The notes beneath the pieces were generated by a model that saw only the letters and a list, made by a program, of their open reading frames with translations, did not search any database and was not told where the DNA came from. A stretch of DNA of 64,000 bases, from NCBI GenBank assembly GCA_036156195.1, contig JAYZUZ010000012.1, forward strand, positions 434,001-498,000. The letters are read 5' to 3'. Numbering within the stretch: the first letter of the stretch is position 1; the number at the start of each line of letters is the position of its first letter. A program made the translations under genes and the position numbers. The stretch is from Abyssibacter sp036156195 (GTDB taxonomy: Bacteria > Pseudomonadota > Gammaproteobacteria > Nevskiales > OUC007). Shown in pieces: positions 53,362-63,309 of the stretch.

Positions 53362-54558
53362 TCACAGACCGCGCTGAAGATCGGCGATCAGGTCCTCGGC
53401 GTCTTCCAGCCCCACTGACAGGCGTACCAAACCGTCCTGAATGCCGGCGGCGGCACGCAGCTCAGGCCCGATGCGGTAATGCGTCGTCGTGGGGGGATGG
53501 GTGATTGTGCTGCGCACGTCGCCCAGGTTCGCTGTAATGGAAAACAGCCGTGTGGCGTTGATCAACCGGAACGCTGCGTCCTGCCCGCCCTTGAGATCAA
53601 AGGCCACAATGGCTCCGTGACGGCGCTGCTGGCGACTGGCCAGCGCATGCTGGGGATGCGAAGGCAATCCAGAGTAATAGACCCTGTCGACCGCCGGCTG
53701 CTCCGCCAGCCACCCGGCGACCTGTTCTGCGCGCTGACAATGGGCCTGCATGCGCACGTCCAGGGTCTCCAGCCCCTTGAGAAAAATCCAGGCGTTGAAG
53801 GGACTCATGCACGGGCCGGCGGTGCGGATAATGCCGAACACGTCCTCGCCCACGAGCGTGGAATCACCCACCACAGCGCCACCCACCGCGCGACCCTGCC
53901 CGTCCAGGAACTTGGTGGCGGAATGCAGCACCACGTGCGCACCCAACGCCAGCGGTTGCTGCAGGGCCGGTGTACAGAAACAGTTGTCGACCGCCAGCAG
54001 CACACCCACATCGCGGGCGATCTGCGCCAACGCGGCGATATCCGCCAGTTCACAAAGCGGGTTGGTGGGACTTTCGACCAGGAACAAGCGCGTATTCGGG
54101 CGCACAGCCTGCCGCCAGGCATCCGTATCCGACGGCGCGACATAGCTGATCGAGATATCGAACCGGCCGATTATGTTGTTGAGCAAGCCGGTGGTCGAGC
54201 CAAATAGCCCCTTGGCGGCAACCAGGTGGTCTCCGGCGCGAAGCGTCGCCAGCAGCAGGCTGAGAATGGCACTCATGCCCGAAGCGGTGGCCACCGCCTG
54301 ATCCCCGCCCTCCATCGCTGCCATCTTGCGCTCGAAACTCTGGACTGTCGGGTTGGTGAACCGCGAATAAATCAGGCCCGGCTCTTCGCCGGAGAACCGC
54401 TTTGCAGCCGCCTCCGCCGACTCGAAGACGAAGCTGGAAGTCGCATGAATCGCCGCAGAGTGCTCACCGAATTCCGACCGCATTTCGCCCGCGCGCACAC
54501 CCAAGGTTGCCGTGCCCCAGTGCGGATTAAGGTCCTGCGGTCGATCGGGTTTGCTCAT
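53362..54558 (-). CDS. metZ: O-succinylhomoserine sulfhydrylase
   Basis: 398 residues of the Cys/Met PLP family. The PLP-lysine motif HSATKFLDGQGRAVGG and RFTNPTVQSFERKMAAMEGG are present; the overall pattern matches MetZ of Pseudomonas rather than MetB. It makes homocysteine from O-succinylhomoserine and sulfide. It follows purF as in Pseudomonas. Confidence 0.92.
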   Translation of the reverse strand: MSKPDRPQDLNPHWGTATLGVRAGEMRSEFGEHSAAIHATSSFVFESAEAAAKRFSGEEPGLIYSRFTNPTVQSFERKMAAMEGGDQAVATASGMSAILSLLLATLRAGDHLVAAKGLFGSTTGLLNNIIGRFDISISYVAPSDTDAWRQAVRPNTRLFLVESPTNPLCELADIAALAQIARDVGVLLAVDNCFCTPALQQPLALGAHVVLHSATKFLDGQGRAVGGAVVGDSTLVGEDVFGIIRTAGPCMSPFNAWIFLKGLETLDVRMQAHCQRAEQVAGWLAEQPAVDRVYYSGLPSHPQHALASRQQRRHGAIVAFDLKGGQDAAFRLINATRLFSITANLGDVRSTITHPPTTTHYRIGPELRAAAGIQDGLVRLSVGLEDAEDLIADLQRGL

Positions 54559-54620
54559 GGTCTGGCCTTGCTGTCGACGGGGCGCGCAGCATGCAGCAGC
54601 AGCGCCCCCGCGTCACCGCC

Positions 54621-56132
54621 TCAGGCGGTATTGTGAATCTCGATGACCGGCTGTCCGGCACGCCGTTTGGCATCCTTGGCCGCGTCGCTGCGAAACAGTT
54701 CCAGCTGGTTCAGGTATTCGGCATCGACATCCTGGGTCGGGTAGCGACCGTCGAACACCGATGTGTCGAAATCCTTGAGATTGGTATTACCCGCGCGGAC
54801 CGCCTCGATCAGATCATCCAGATCCTGGTAGATCAGCCGATCGGCACCCAGCAAGCGCTCCAGCTCCTCGTGCGTGCGTCCATGGGCCACCAACTCACTG
54901 GCCGCCGGCATGTCGATTCCGTACACATTCGGATAGCGCACGGGCGGTGCAGCCGAGGCGAAGTACACCTTGGCCGCTCCGGCATCGCGGGCCATCTGGA
55001 TGATCTCGCGCGAGGTTGTGCCACGAACGATGGAATCATCCACCAGCAGCACGTTCTTGCCACGAAACTCCAGATCAATCGGGTTGAGCTTTTGCCGCAC
55101 CGACTTCCGACGCTGAGCCTGCCCCGGCATGATGAAGGTGCGACCGATGTAACGATTCTTGATGAAACCTTCGCGGTACGGCACGTCCAGATCATTGGCC
55201 AGCTGCACCGCGGATGTCCGGCTCGTATCGGGGATGGGCACCACAACATCGATGTCGTGGTCACCCCACTCGCGGCGGATCTTGTCGGCCAACGTGGCAC
55301 CCATGCGCAGCCGGGCCTTGTAGACGTACACGTCGTCAATCACCGAATCCGGGCGCGCCAGATAGACATACTCGAAGATGCAGGTTGCATACTCGGCCTC
55401 GGGCGCGCAGCGCCGGGTGGACAACAGCCCGTCGGTGGAAATGAACACGGCCTCGCCAGGAGCGATGTCGCCGATGAGTTCATACCCCAGGCTGTCCAGG
55501 GCCACGCTTTCCGAAGCGATGATGTAATCCGTGCCCTCCGGCGTTTCGCGCTTGCCGTAGACCACCGGCCGGATGCCGTGCGGATCGCGAAAGCCCACCA
55601 TGCCGACGCCGCTGATCATGGCCACGGCGGCATAGGCGCCACGACAGCGCTGGTGAACGCGGGAAACGGCCTCGAACACGTCCTCGGCGGTCAGCCGCAA
55701 CTTATCTTGCTCCATCAGTTCATGGGCAAAGACATTGAGCAGGATTTCGGAATCCGAGTCGGTGTTGATGTGGCGGCGATCCTGGATAAACAGCTCGCGC
55801 TTGAGCACCTCGGCGTTCGTCAGATTGCCGTTATGGGCCAAGGCCACCCCAAACGGTGAGTTGACGTAGAACGGTTGCGCCTCGGCGCTGGAGTCGCAGC
55901 CGGCCGTGGGGTAGCGCACATGGGCGATGCCCATAGTGCCGATGAGCGTCTCCATATGCGCTTGCGAGAAGACATCCCGGACCAGGCCGTTCTCCTTGCG
56001 CAGGAACAGTCGTCCATCGGCGTCCGTCATGATGCCGGCGGCGTCCTGCCCCCGATGCTGCAGCACGGTCAGGGCATCGTACAGCTCCTGATTCACCGGC
56101 TGATGAGACACGATTCCAGCGATTCCGCACAT
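54621..56132 (-). CDS. purF: amidophosphoribosyltransferase
   Basis: 503 residues from ATG 56132 (MCGIAGIVSH), giving the catalytic Cys at position 2 after Met removal. The glutaminase part has GIAHVRYPTAG; the PRPP site is VLLVDDSIVRGTTSREI. First step of purine synthesis. The stop codon sits in a small ACCGCC/GGCGGT hairpin, a possible weak terminator. It follows cvpA by 37 bp as in E. coli. Confidence 0.97.
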   Translation of the reverse strand: MCGIAGIVSHQPVNQELYDALTVLQHRGQDAAGIMTDADGRLFLRKENGLVRDVFSQAHMETLIGTMGIAHVRYPTAGCDSSAEAQPFYVNSPFGVALAHNGNLTNAEVLKRELFIQDRRHINTDSDSEILLNVFAHELMEQDKLRLTAEDVFEAVSRVHQRCRGAYAAVAMISGVGMVGFRDPHGIRPVVYGKRETPEGTDYIIASESVALDSLGYELIGDIAPGEAVFISTDGLLSTRRCAPEAEYATCIFEYVYLARPDSVIDDVYVYKARLRMGATLADKIRREWGDHDIDVVVPIPDTSRTSAVQLANDLDVPYREGFIKNRYIGRTFIMPGQAQRRKSVRQKLNPIDLEFRGKNVLLVDDSIVRGTTSREIIQMARDAGAAKVYFASAAPPVRYPNVYGIDMPAASELVAHGRTHEELERLLGADRLIYQDLDDLIEAVRAGNTNLKDFDTSVFDGRYPTQDVDAEYLNQLELFRSDAAKDAKRRAGQPVIEIHNTA

Positions 56133-56169
56133 GTTTCTGGGGTCCGTATTCGAGTTCGACAGCGAGCGA

Positions 56170-56688
56170 CTATTCGCCGCCCTGGGGTGTGACCGCACGT
56201 TCGATCACAGTTTGCGACCAGTCCTCGGGGAGCAGCCCCCGAACCCAGTCAGCCATGGCTTCAAAATGGTGGAGGAACGCAGAAGCCTGCCACCATGGAT
56301 CCTGCTGTACCGGCGTGAAGATCTGCGCCGCCATCACCAGAACGGTGACGATGATGAGACCGCGGCCGATGCCGAAGATCACACCCACCATCCGGTCAGT
56401 GCCCGCAAAATAGGTCTTGCGCACCAGCTCGGTCAGAAAATGCGTGGCAATTGCCCCAAGAATGAGAACCAGCAGGAACAGCAACACATAGCCAAGACCC
56501 AGCCGTGCCGACGGGGCCGAAATATAGGGCTCGAACAACGCGGCCACGGGGCTGGCAAAGCGCATCGAGACCCAGAACGCAACGATCCATGTCGTCAGCG
56601 AGCAGGCTTCCTTGATGAAACCCCGGAACAGGCTGATCAGCGCTGAGACGCCAACAATCGCCAGAATCAGATAGTCGACCCAGACCAT
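56170..56688 (-). CDS. cvpA: CvpA family membrane protein
   Basis: 172 residues, four helices. Family blocks VDYLILAIVGVSALISLFRGF, SLTTWIVAFWVSMRFA and GVIFGIGRGLIIVTVLVMAA. Needed for colicin V export in E. coli and linked to purF by operon; its role is unclear. The next 200 bp upstream hold no gene. Confidence 0.93.
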   Translation of the reverse strand: MVWVDYLILAIVGVSALISLFRGFIKEACSLTTWIVAFWVSMRFASPVAALFEPYISAPSARLGLGYVLLFLLVLILGAIATHFLTELVRKTYFAGTDRMVGVIFGIGRGLIIVTVLVMAAQIFTPVQQDPWWQASAFLHHFEAMADWVRGLLPEDWSQTVIERAVTPQGGE

Positions 56689-56907
56689 GTCAGGGGCAGG
56701 CCCGTCGCGCAGCTCGACTGGAGATCCGGGCCATGCCGTGTGCCGGCGGTCTCGCGTCAGGACGAAGCGGCGTTCTGAAACTTCGGAGGGACATGTCCGG
56801 TCTCGAATGAGCGGGTCGCAAGACAGGTCGGCGAGGCCAACGGGGCGTCATATTCTAGCAATATTTCACTTACAACCGAGCACTTGCTTCGGCTGTCGGC
56901 GGCAGCG

Positions 56908-57768
56908 CTAGCGCGGCGCGATCACCTGCCCGGACTCCCCCACCTTGGCCTTGAGTGCAGTCTGCGCAGACCGCGCCTCACGCTCGGAAGCGTAGGGGCC
57001 AACCTGCACCCGGGTGTAGCTGCGGTTGGCTACGGTGACGGTCTCTGTGCTCGGTGTATAGCCGGCATCCCGCAGGCGTTGCACCATGCGCTGCGCATTG
57101 GCCGCATCACCAAAGGATGCGATTCGCACCATCCAACCCTGGGTGGCTGTCGGCTTGGCGGGCGCGGGCCTGGGGGCAGGCCGCGTCGCGGTCTGAGACG
57201 GTGCCTGCGAGCGTTGTTGCGCAGGTTCTGCTGGCTGGACCGGCGGTGTGGGTTTCGATGTGCCGGCGATGCGCGCATAAAGATCGTCCCCGCCGGCTGC
57301 CTGTGTCGCCGGTGCTTCAGCGGTCTCGCGCGGTGGCGCTGCTGCGGCGGAAGACGCCGGCTGGGGCGGTTTGGCCTCTGCCGCTTTCTGCTCCTGGGAC
57401 TTCTGCTCCGAAGGTTGCCGATGATCAGTCGCAGCGCGGCGGACGGGTGCCGAATCCGGCGTGGGCTTACCGGCCACTTGTTCGTCTGACGATGCGGGTG
57501 CGGTGGCTCCGGCCGATCGCGAGCCGGAGCGCTCTGCTCTGGAACCGGGCTCGGGCTCGGCATTAGCCGGCGCGGCCTTCTCGTCAGGCACCTGCCGCTC
57601 ACGCAGGCTGGGCGGCCGCTCAGGCTCAGGACGGATGACGATGACGCCCTCCGCCGGCTGCGCTCTCTCCTTGGGGCCACCCAGCAGACTGCCCAACACG
57701 AGCATGGCCACACCAACCAGCACTGCGGCACCCACCAAACGGGCTTTCAGGGCTTCAGTCACGGGCAT
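56908..57768 (-). CDS. dedD: SPOR-domain cell division protein, DedD-like
   Basis: 286 residues: one N-terminal membrane helix (LVGAAVLVGVAMLVLGSLLGG), a long Pro/Ala/Glu-rich periplasmic linker, and a C-terminal SPOR domain (GWMVRIASFGDAANAQRMVQ ... YTRVQVGPYASEREARSAQ). It binds denuded peptidoglycan at the septum. Overlaps folC by 14 nt, in the conserved accD-folC-dedD-cvpA-purF order. Confidence 0.92.
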   Translation of the reverse strand: MPVTEALKARLVGAAVLVGVAMLVLGSLLGGPKERAQPAEGVIVIRPEPERPPSLRERQVPDEKAAPANAEPEPGSRAERSGSRSAGATAPASSDEQVAGKPTPDSAPVRRAATDHRQPSEQKSQEQKAAEAKPPQPASSAAAAPPRETAEAPATQAAGGDDLYARIAGTSKPTPPVQPAEPAQQRSQAPSQTATRPAPRPAPAKPTATQGWMVRIASFGDAANAQRMVQRLRDAGYTPSTETVTVANRSYTRVQVGPYASEREARSAQTALKAKVGESGQVIAPR

Positions 57769-59026
57769 GGCGCAATGCAGCTTCCACAGTCAGAAAGGAG
57801 CCAAAGCATACGACACGCCCGGCAGACCCGGCGGCGCGACGGGCGGCGTCCAGCGCCCCACCCAGGCTGCTGTAACAGCGGCCATCCATCTCTGCGCGAT
57901 CGCGTATCGTGGCGGCTCGCTGCCCTCGTGGGCCCGGGGAGTCAACGAACAACCAGTCCACTGGACGCTCGGCAGGCCAGTGTCGGAGAAATTCCGAGAC
58001 CACTGCACCCGGGTCCTTATCGGCGAGCATCGACAGCACGCACTGCATACGGCCAGCCGCCAACGGACGTGCCGCCAGCGACTGCGCGAGAAAGGCGGCC
58101 GCCTGGCCATTGTGTGCGGTGTCGACCAAGGTTTCCGGCGTCTGCGCGATCACCTGCAATCGCCCCGGTATCCGGGCAGCGGCCAGGCCCGCCCGGACCG
58201 CCGCATCACTGGGTGGTCGACCAGTCGCCAGCAGTGCGGCGATGGCCACGGCGGCGTTTCGCCGGCCACAAACGCCGGCCACACCCGGCGCCGGCAATCC
58301 GGTCCAGCGGGTGTTTGCGACGCGCAGAGACCAGGGCGTGCCTTCGGTCCAATGCAATGACTCGTCATCGGCACGCCAGACACGGCCGTCGTGCGCACGT
58401 AACCGTGCATCCAGCGTTGCCGGTGGTTCCGACTCGCCGCAGATGACAGGACGCCCGGCACGGAGAATGCCGGCCTTCTCCACCGCGATGGCATCCCGGT
58501 CCGGCCCGAGCCAATCCATGTGATCCAGCCCGATGGAGGTGATGACGGATACATCGGGGTCGACAACGTTGACCACATCCAGCCGACCACCCAAACCGAT
58601 TTCGAGTAGCCAGCAATCCAACGCCTGCTGCTGAAACTGCCACAAGGCAGCCAGAGTGATGAACTCGAAATATGTCAGCGGCGTCTCGCCGCGGGCGCTC
58701 TCGACAGCCTCCAGACCCGCAACAATGTCCGCATCTGAGGCGTCCTGGCCGTTGACGCGGACACGTTCGTTAAAACGCAGAATATGCGGCGAGGTGTAGC
58801 AGCCGACGCGCCGGCCGTCTGCCAAGGCAATGGATTCGGCCAGGGCCAGGGTGCTGCCCTTGCCGTTCGTGCCCGCCACCGTCACAACCTGCGCCTGGGG
58901 ATTAAGAACACCAAGCGCCTCGGCGACCGGCCGCACGCGCGTCAGACCCAGTTCGATCCGGGTGGGGTCCAGGGCATTCAGCCGCTCGAGCCAGTCGCCC
59001 AGCGACGGCTCGGTGACCACCGTCAT
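57755..59026 (-). CDS. folC: folylpolyglutamate synthase / dihydrofolate synthase
   Basis: 423 residues. The P-loop VAGTNGKGST, the ligase block CYTSPHILRFNERVRVNG, ENRDFS-like DVSVITSIGLDHMDWLG and VDTAHNGQAA are present. It adds glutamate to dihydropteroate and folates. Lies 4 bp after accD. Confidence 0.96.
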   Translation of the reverse strand: MTVVTEPSLGDWLERLNALDPTRIELGLTRVRPVAEALGVLNPQAQVVTVAGTNGKGSTLALAESIALADGRRVGCYTSPHILRFNERVRVNGQDASDADIVAGLEAVESARGETPLTYFEFITLAALWQFQQQALDCWLLEIGLGGRLDVVNVVDPDVSVITSIGLDHMDWLGPDRDAIAVEKAGILRAGRPVICGESEPPATLDARLRAHDGRVWRADDESLHWTEGTPWSLRVANTRWTGLPAPGVAGVCGRRNAAVAIAALLATGRPPSDAAVRAGLAAARIPGRLQVIAQTPETLVDTAHNGQAAAFLAQSLAARPLAAGRMQCVLSMLADKDPGAVVSEFLRHWPAERPVDWLFVDSPGPRGQRAATIRDRAEMDGRCYSSLGGALDAARRAAGSAGRVVCFGSFLTVEAALRHARD

Positions 59027-59030
59027 GTGC

Positions 59031-59888
59031 TCAGGCAGCGGGCCGCTGCATGAGGATGGACAGCAGGCGATGCAGGGTCGCTTTCATCTGGCGACGATCG
59101 ATGATCATGTCGATGTGCCCATGCTCCAGGAGAAACTCCGCCCGCTGAAAGCCTTCCGGAAGCGTCTGCCGTACGGTTTGTTCAATGACGCGGGGCCCCG
59201 CAAAGCCAATGAGCGCATCCGGTTCGGCCGCGTTAATGTCTCCCAGCATGGCCAGGCTGGCCGAGACGCCCCCCGTGGTGGGATGCGTCATCACCGAAAT
59301 GTAGGGCAACCCACGTTCGGACAAACGGGCCAGCGCTGCACTGGTCTTGGCCATTTGCAGCAGCGAATAAAGCGCCTCCTGCATCCGTGCGCCGCCGCTC
59401 GCGGTGAAGCAGACCAGCGCCCGGTCTTCGGCCAGGCAGGCTTCGACCGCGCGGACAAACTTTTCGCCCACCACACTGCCCATGGAGCCGGCCATGAATC
59501 CGAATTCAAAGGCCGCTACCACCACGGGCACCGAGTCCAGCGTGCCTTTCATGACAATGAGTGCGTCCTTCTCGGAAGCACTTTTCTGGGCAGCGACCAG
59601 ACGATCCCGATACCGCTTGCTGTCCTTGAACTTGAGCGGATCGCTGGCCTCCAGCCCTGCCGCAAGTTCCTCACGCCCGTCCGGGTCCAGCAGCAGGTCG
59701 ATCCGTCGCCGGGCTGCAATTGGACGGTGCGCACCACATTTGGGACAGACGTCCAGGCTGCGCTCGAGCTCAGCGCGGTACAGCGCTGCCTGACACTTGT
59801 CGCATTTGACCCAGAGGCCCTCGGGGACATTGCGTTTGCGTTCCTGCCCCGAAGCCTGCGAGGGCATCAGTTTCTCTAACCAGCTCAT
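59031..59888 (-). CDS. accD: acetyl-CoA carboxylase carboxyltransferase subunit beta
   Basis: 285 residues with the N-terminal zinc ribbon (VKCDKCQ ... VCPKCGAH) and the carboxyltransferase blocks AFEFGFMAGSMGSVVGEKF, SGGARMQE and THPTTGGVSASLAMLGD. Works with AccA. Overlaps trpA with 4 nt (ATGA). Confidence 0.97.
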   Translation of the reverse strand: MSWLEKLMPSQASGQERKRNVPEGLWVKCDKCQAALYRAELERSLDVCPKCGAHRPIAARRRIDLLLDPDGREELAAGLEASDPLKFKDSKRYRDRLVAAQKSASEKDALIVMKGTLDSVPVVVAAFEFGFMAGSMGSVVGEKFVRAVEACLAEDRALVCFTASGGARMQEALYSLLQMAKTSAALARLSERGLPYISVMTHPTTGGVSASLAMLGDINAAEPDALIGFAGPRVIEQTVRQTLPEGFQRAEFLLEHGHIDMIIDRRQMKATLHRLLSILMQRPAA

Positions 59889-60709
59889 GCAGCATTCCCT
59901 GATGGTGTTGCGCCAGCATCCATGGCCGCGCGAATCGGTGCAAGAAACGCGGTCGCCGCATCGACAGCAGACTGCCCACCCCGGTCCACCAAGGCCTGGA
60001 TGAGCGCCGAGCCGATGACCACTCCATCGGCCGTACTGGCAATGGTCGCAGCGGTGTCAGCATCCCGAATGCCAAAGCCAACCAGCACCGGTATACCGGT
60101 ATGCGCCTTGAGCAGATCAACCCGCGCGGCCACCTCGTCCGTGTTCAACTGACTCGATCCCGTCACGCCTTTCAGCGACACATAGTAGAGATACCCGGCC
60201 GCTTCTCTGCCGATCGCTGCCAGCCGTTCCAGCGAGGTATTCGGGGCGGCGAGAAAAATGGGATCCAGGCCTGCTTCGCGCAACGCGGGCGTGACGTCCG
60301 GGGCCTCTTCCGGGGTCAGGTCAACAATAAGCACCCCATCCACGCCAGCCTCACTGGCAGCCTCGGAAAACCGCTGGTATCCCATCGATTCGATCGGATT
60401 GAGATAGCCCATCAGCACGATCGGGGTGTGCACATCGTCGCGGCGAAAGCGGCGGACCATGTCCAGCACATCGACGAGCCGCGTCCCCTTTGCCAGCGCA
60501 CGCTCGCAGGCCAGCGCAACCGTGGGGCCATCGGCCATCGGATCAGAAAATGGCACGCCCAGTTCAATGACGTCGGCGCCCGCCGCCGCCAGTGCGTGGA
60601 GTAGCGCCACCGTGTCCTCACCCGCCGGGTCGCCGGCTGCCACATAGGGCACAAGCGACTTGCGACCTGCAGCCCGCACCTGCGTCAGACGGTGATCCAG
60701 CCTGCTCAT
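59885..60709 (-). CDS. trpA: tryptophan synthase alpha chain
   Basis: 274 residues. The catalytic Glu (ADVIELGVPFSDPMADGP), the LMGYLNPI strand, DGVLIVDLTPEEA and PVLVGFGIRDADTA are present. It releases indole from indole-3-glycerol phosphate for TrpB. ATGA overlaps on both sides. Confidence 0.97.
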   Translation of the reverse strand: MSRLDHRLTQVRAAGRKSLVPYVAAGDPAGEDTVALLHALAAAGADVIELGVPFSDPMADGPTVALACERALAKGTRLVDVLDMVRRFRRDDVHTPIVLMGYLNPIESMGYQRFSEAASEAGVDGVLIVDLTPEEAPDVTPALREAGLDPIFLAAPNTSLERLAAIGREAAGYLYYVSLKGVTGSSQLNTDEVAARVDLLKAHTGIPVLVGFGIRDADTAATIASTADGVVIGSALIQALVDRGGQSAVDAATAFLAPIRAAMDAGATPSGNAA

Positions 60710-61917
60710 AGCTTGATGCCCTCACGCTCGGCCACCGTGTTGATGTCCTTGTCCCCACGGCCCGATAAATTCACCACGATGCTGGCATCTGGACCCAGCT
60801 GCTGGGCCAGCTTCCGCGTGTAGGCGATCGCATGGGAGGACTCCAATGCCGGGATGATGCCCTCGACTCGCGTCAGCGTATGGAAGGCTGCCATGGCTTC
60901 GTCGTCGGTCGCAGCAACGTATTCGGCCCGCCCGCTGTCCTTCAGCCAGGCATGCTCGGGGCCCACGCCCGGATAGTCCAGGCCAGCAGAAATACTGTGG
61001 GTGGGCAGGATCTGCCCGTTGTCGTCCTGCATCAAGTAGGTCCGGTTGCCGTGCAACACGCCGGCGCGGCCTGCCGACAGCGGCGCCGAATGGCGACCGG
61101 TCTCCACGCCGTCACCTGCGGCCTCGACACCGATGAGCCGCACCGGGTCGTCGATAAATGGATGAAAGATTCCAATGGCGTTGGACCCCCCGCCTACGCA
61201 GGCGACCACGGCATCGGGCAACGCCCCGGTCTGCTCAAGCATCTGCGCCCTCGCCTCTCGGCCAATCACCGACTGGAAGTCCCGCACCATGGTCGGATAC
61301 GGGTGCGGGCCGGCAACTGTACCAATGATGTAGAACGTGTCGTCGACATGGGCGACCCAGTCTCTCAGCGCCTCGTTCATCGCGTCCTTGAGGGTCCGCG
61401 ATCCCGAGGTGACGGGCACGACTTCAGCCCCCAGTAACCGCATGCGGTAGACGTTGGGCGACTGGCGCGCAATGTCCTCCTCTCCCATGTACACCACACA
61501 CTGCAGGCCCAGGCGCGCCGCTACGGTCGCAGTAGCCACGCCATGCTGGCCCGCTCCTGTCTCGGCAATGATGCGCGTCTTGCCCATGCGGCTGGCCAGC
61601 ATGGCCTGCCCCACGGTGTTGTTCACTTTGTGGGCACCAGTGTGGTTGAGGTCCTCCCGCTTGAGGAAGACCCGGGCGCCGCCAAATTCACGTGTCAATC
61701 GCTCCGCAAAGTACAGCGGCGTCGGACGGCCCACATAGTTGGCGAGGTCGGCATCGAGTTCGGCCTGAAAAGCCGGGTCTGACTTCAGTTGATCGTAGGA
61801 CGCGATGAGCGCATTGAGCGGCTCGATCAGGGTTTCTGAGACAAACGAACCGCCATAAGGCCCAAAATGGCCCGGTGCGGCATGCGTCGGTCGGTTAGGG
61901 ATTGAATTGGTCGGCAC
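60706..61917 (-). CDS. trpB: tryptophan synthase beta chain
   Basis: 403 residues. The PLP lysine is in NHTGAHKVNN; GAGQHGVATATVAA and the GGGSNAIG phosphate loop are present. Joins indole with serine. Overlaps trpF by 23 nt. Confidence 0.97.
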   Translation of the reverse strand: MPTNSIPNRPTHAAPGHFGPYGGSFVSETLIEPLNALIASYDQLKSDPAFQAELDADLANYVGRPTPLYFAERLTREFGGARVFLKREDLNHTGAHKVNNTVGQAMLASRMGKTRIIAETGAGQHGVATATVAARLGLQCVVYMGEEDIARQSPNVYRMRLLGAEVVPVTSGSRTLKDAMNEALRDWVAHVDDTFYIIGTVAGPHPYPTMVRDFQSVIGREARAQMLEQTGALPDAVVACVGGGSNAIGIFHPFIDDPVRLIGVEAAGDGVETGRHSAPLSAGRAGVLHGNRTYLMQDDNGQILPTHSISAGLDYPGVGPEHAWLKDSGRAEYVAATDDEAMAAFHTLTRVEGIIPALESSHAIAYTRKLAQQLGPDASIVVNLSGRGDKDINTVAEREGIKL

Positions 61918-62524
61918 GTTGAACTGCTCTCACAAAAGCTTGCATGCGGTCGATGGATTTGATGCCCGGCGCGGATTCCACACCACTGCTGACATCGACC
62001 GCATAGGGTCGTGCAGTCGCAATGGCAAGGCCGACATTATCGGCGTGTAGCCCGCCGGCCAGCATCAGCGGACGCTGGCGCGCCCAGTCGGCGACGCGGT
62101 TCCAGTCAAAGGTCTGCCCTGTCCCGCCAGACTCTCCCGGCGCGTGACTATCCGTGAGCAGCAGGGCGTCAGGAAACGCGTGAACGGCCGAACCGGCCTC
62201 TCCGCCCAGGCCGAGCGCCTTGATATACGGCAAGCCAAAACGGGCGCATTCCTCGGCCGTTTCCGAGCCGTGGAACTGTAGCATGTCAGGTCGGATCGCC
62301 TGGACGATCGCAGCCACGTCGGCGACGGGCTGATCCATCACCAGCGCGACACAGTGGCAAAGCCCCGGTATGCGCTCACGCAGTTGCTGGGCCTGGTCCA
62401 GCCCAAGCGCTCGCGGGCTACCGGGCGCGAACACCAGGCCAATCGCATCCGCACCCAAGCGGACGGCGGCGTCGACATCCGCTGCGCGCGTTAGTCCGCA
62501 GAATTTGATCCGGGTTCGCTGCAT
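61895..62524 (-). CDS. trpF: phosphoribosylanthranilate isomerase
   Basis: 209 residues from ATG 62524 (MQRTRIKFCGLTR); the frame is open for 103 more codons upstream, but those overlap truA and are not conserved. IKFCGLTR carries the catalytic Cys, and the Asp site is VDVSSGVES. LAGGLHADNV is the phosphate loop. The start lies within truA (34-nt overlap). Confidence 0.96.
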   Translation of the reverse strand: MQRTRIKFCGLTRAADVDAAVRLGADAIGLVFAPGSPRALGLDQAQQLRERIPGLCHCVALVMDQPVADVAAIVQAIRPDMLQFHGSETAEECARFGLPYIKALGLGGEAGSAVHAFPDALLLTDSHAPGESGGTGQTFDWNRVADWARQRPLMLAGGLHADNVGLAIATARPYAVDVSSGVESAPGIKSIDRMQAFVRAVQRADQFNP

Positions 62525-63309
62525 GCTGATCCAAAGAGCGCCGATTCGCCGTCGGCCGCTGGGAAATGGTACGGGGGCGGATAAAGCGCCTGAACGAAGT
62601 ACAGGCCACCAGCAGGGCCGGTAATGCCTGCTGCGCTGCGATCCCGCGCTGCAAGAACCGACGCCATTGAATGCTCTGTCCGCTTGCCTTGCCCGATTTC
62701 CAACAGTGTACCGGCGATGTTCCGCACCATGTGGTGAACAAAGGCATTGGCCTGAATATCGATCACCACAAAGGCGCCCGACCGTCGCACCGATAAGGAC
62801 TCCACTCGCCGCCAGGGTGTTCGAGACTGGCACTCGGCTGCCCGGAAAGAGCTGAAATCATGCTCGCCCAGCAATGTCTGACCGGCGCGATGCATAGCGC
62901 TGGCGTCCAGCGGATACGTCCACCAGGCCGCCCGGTTCACCCACAGCGCTGACCGCGAACGGGCGTTGTGGATGACATAGCGATACCGACGGCCTACGGC
63001 GGAATAACGCGCATGGAACGCATCGTCGACGGCCTGTACCCAGCGAATCGCGACATCATCCGGCATACGGGTGTTGGCGCCGAGCATCCAGCTGTGAGGC
63101 GGGCGTTGTACGGGCGAATCGAAATGCACCACCTGCCCAAGACCATGGACACCCGCGTCCGTCCGCCCCGCACAAACCACCTCGATGGGCTGGTCAGCGA
63201 CACTGGACAGTCCGGCCTCGACCTCGGCCTGCACGCCGGTCGCATGCCGCTGGGCCTGCCAGCCGGCATAACGGGTCCCCAGGTATTCGATCCCTGCTGC
63301 GAAACGCAT
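62491..63309 (-). CDS. truA: tRNA pseudouridine(38-40) synthase
   Basis: 272 residues from ATG 63309 (MRFAAGIEYLGTRYAGWQ). The catalytic Asp is in CAGRTDAGVHGLGQVVHF; NAFVHHMVRNIAGTLLEIG is the C-terminal hallmark. The start overlaps the stop of the upstream gene by one base. Confidence 0.96.
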   Translation of the reverse strand: MRFAAGIEYLGTRYAGWQAQRHATGVQAEVEAGLSSVADQPIEVVCAGRTDAGVHGLGQVVHFDSPVQRPPHSWMLGANTRMPDDVAIRWVQAVDDAFHARYSAVGRRYRYVIHNARSRSALWVNRAAWWTYPLDASAMHRAGQTLLGEHDFSSFRAAECQSRTPWRRVESLSVRRSGAFVVIDIQANAFVHHMVRNIAGTLLEIGQGKRTEHSMASVLAARDRSAAGITGPAGGLYFVQALYPPPYHFPAADGESALFGSACSEPGSNSAD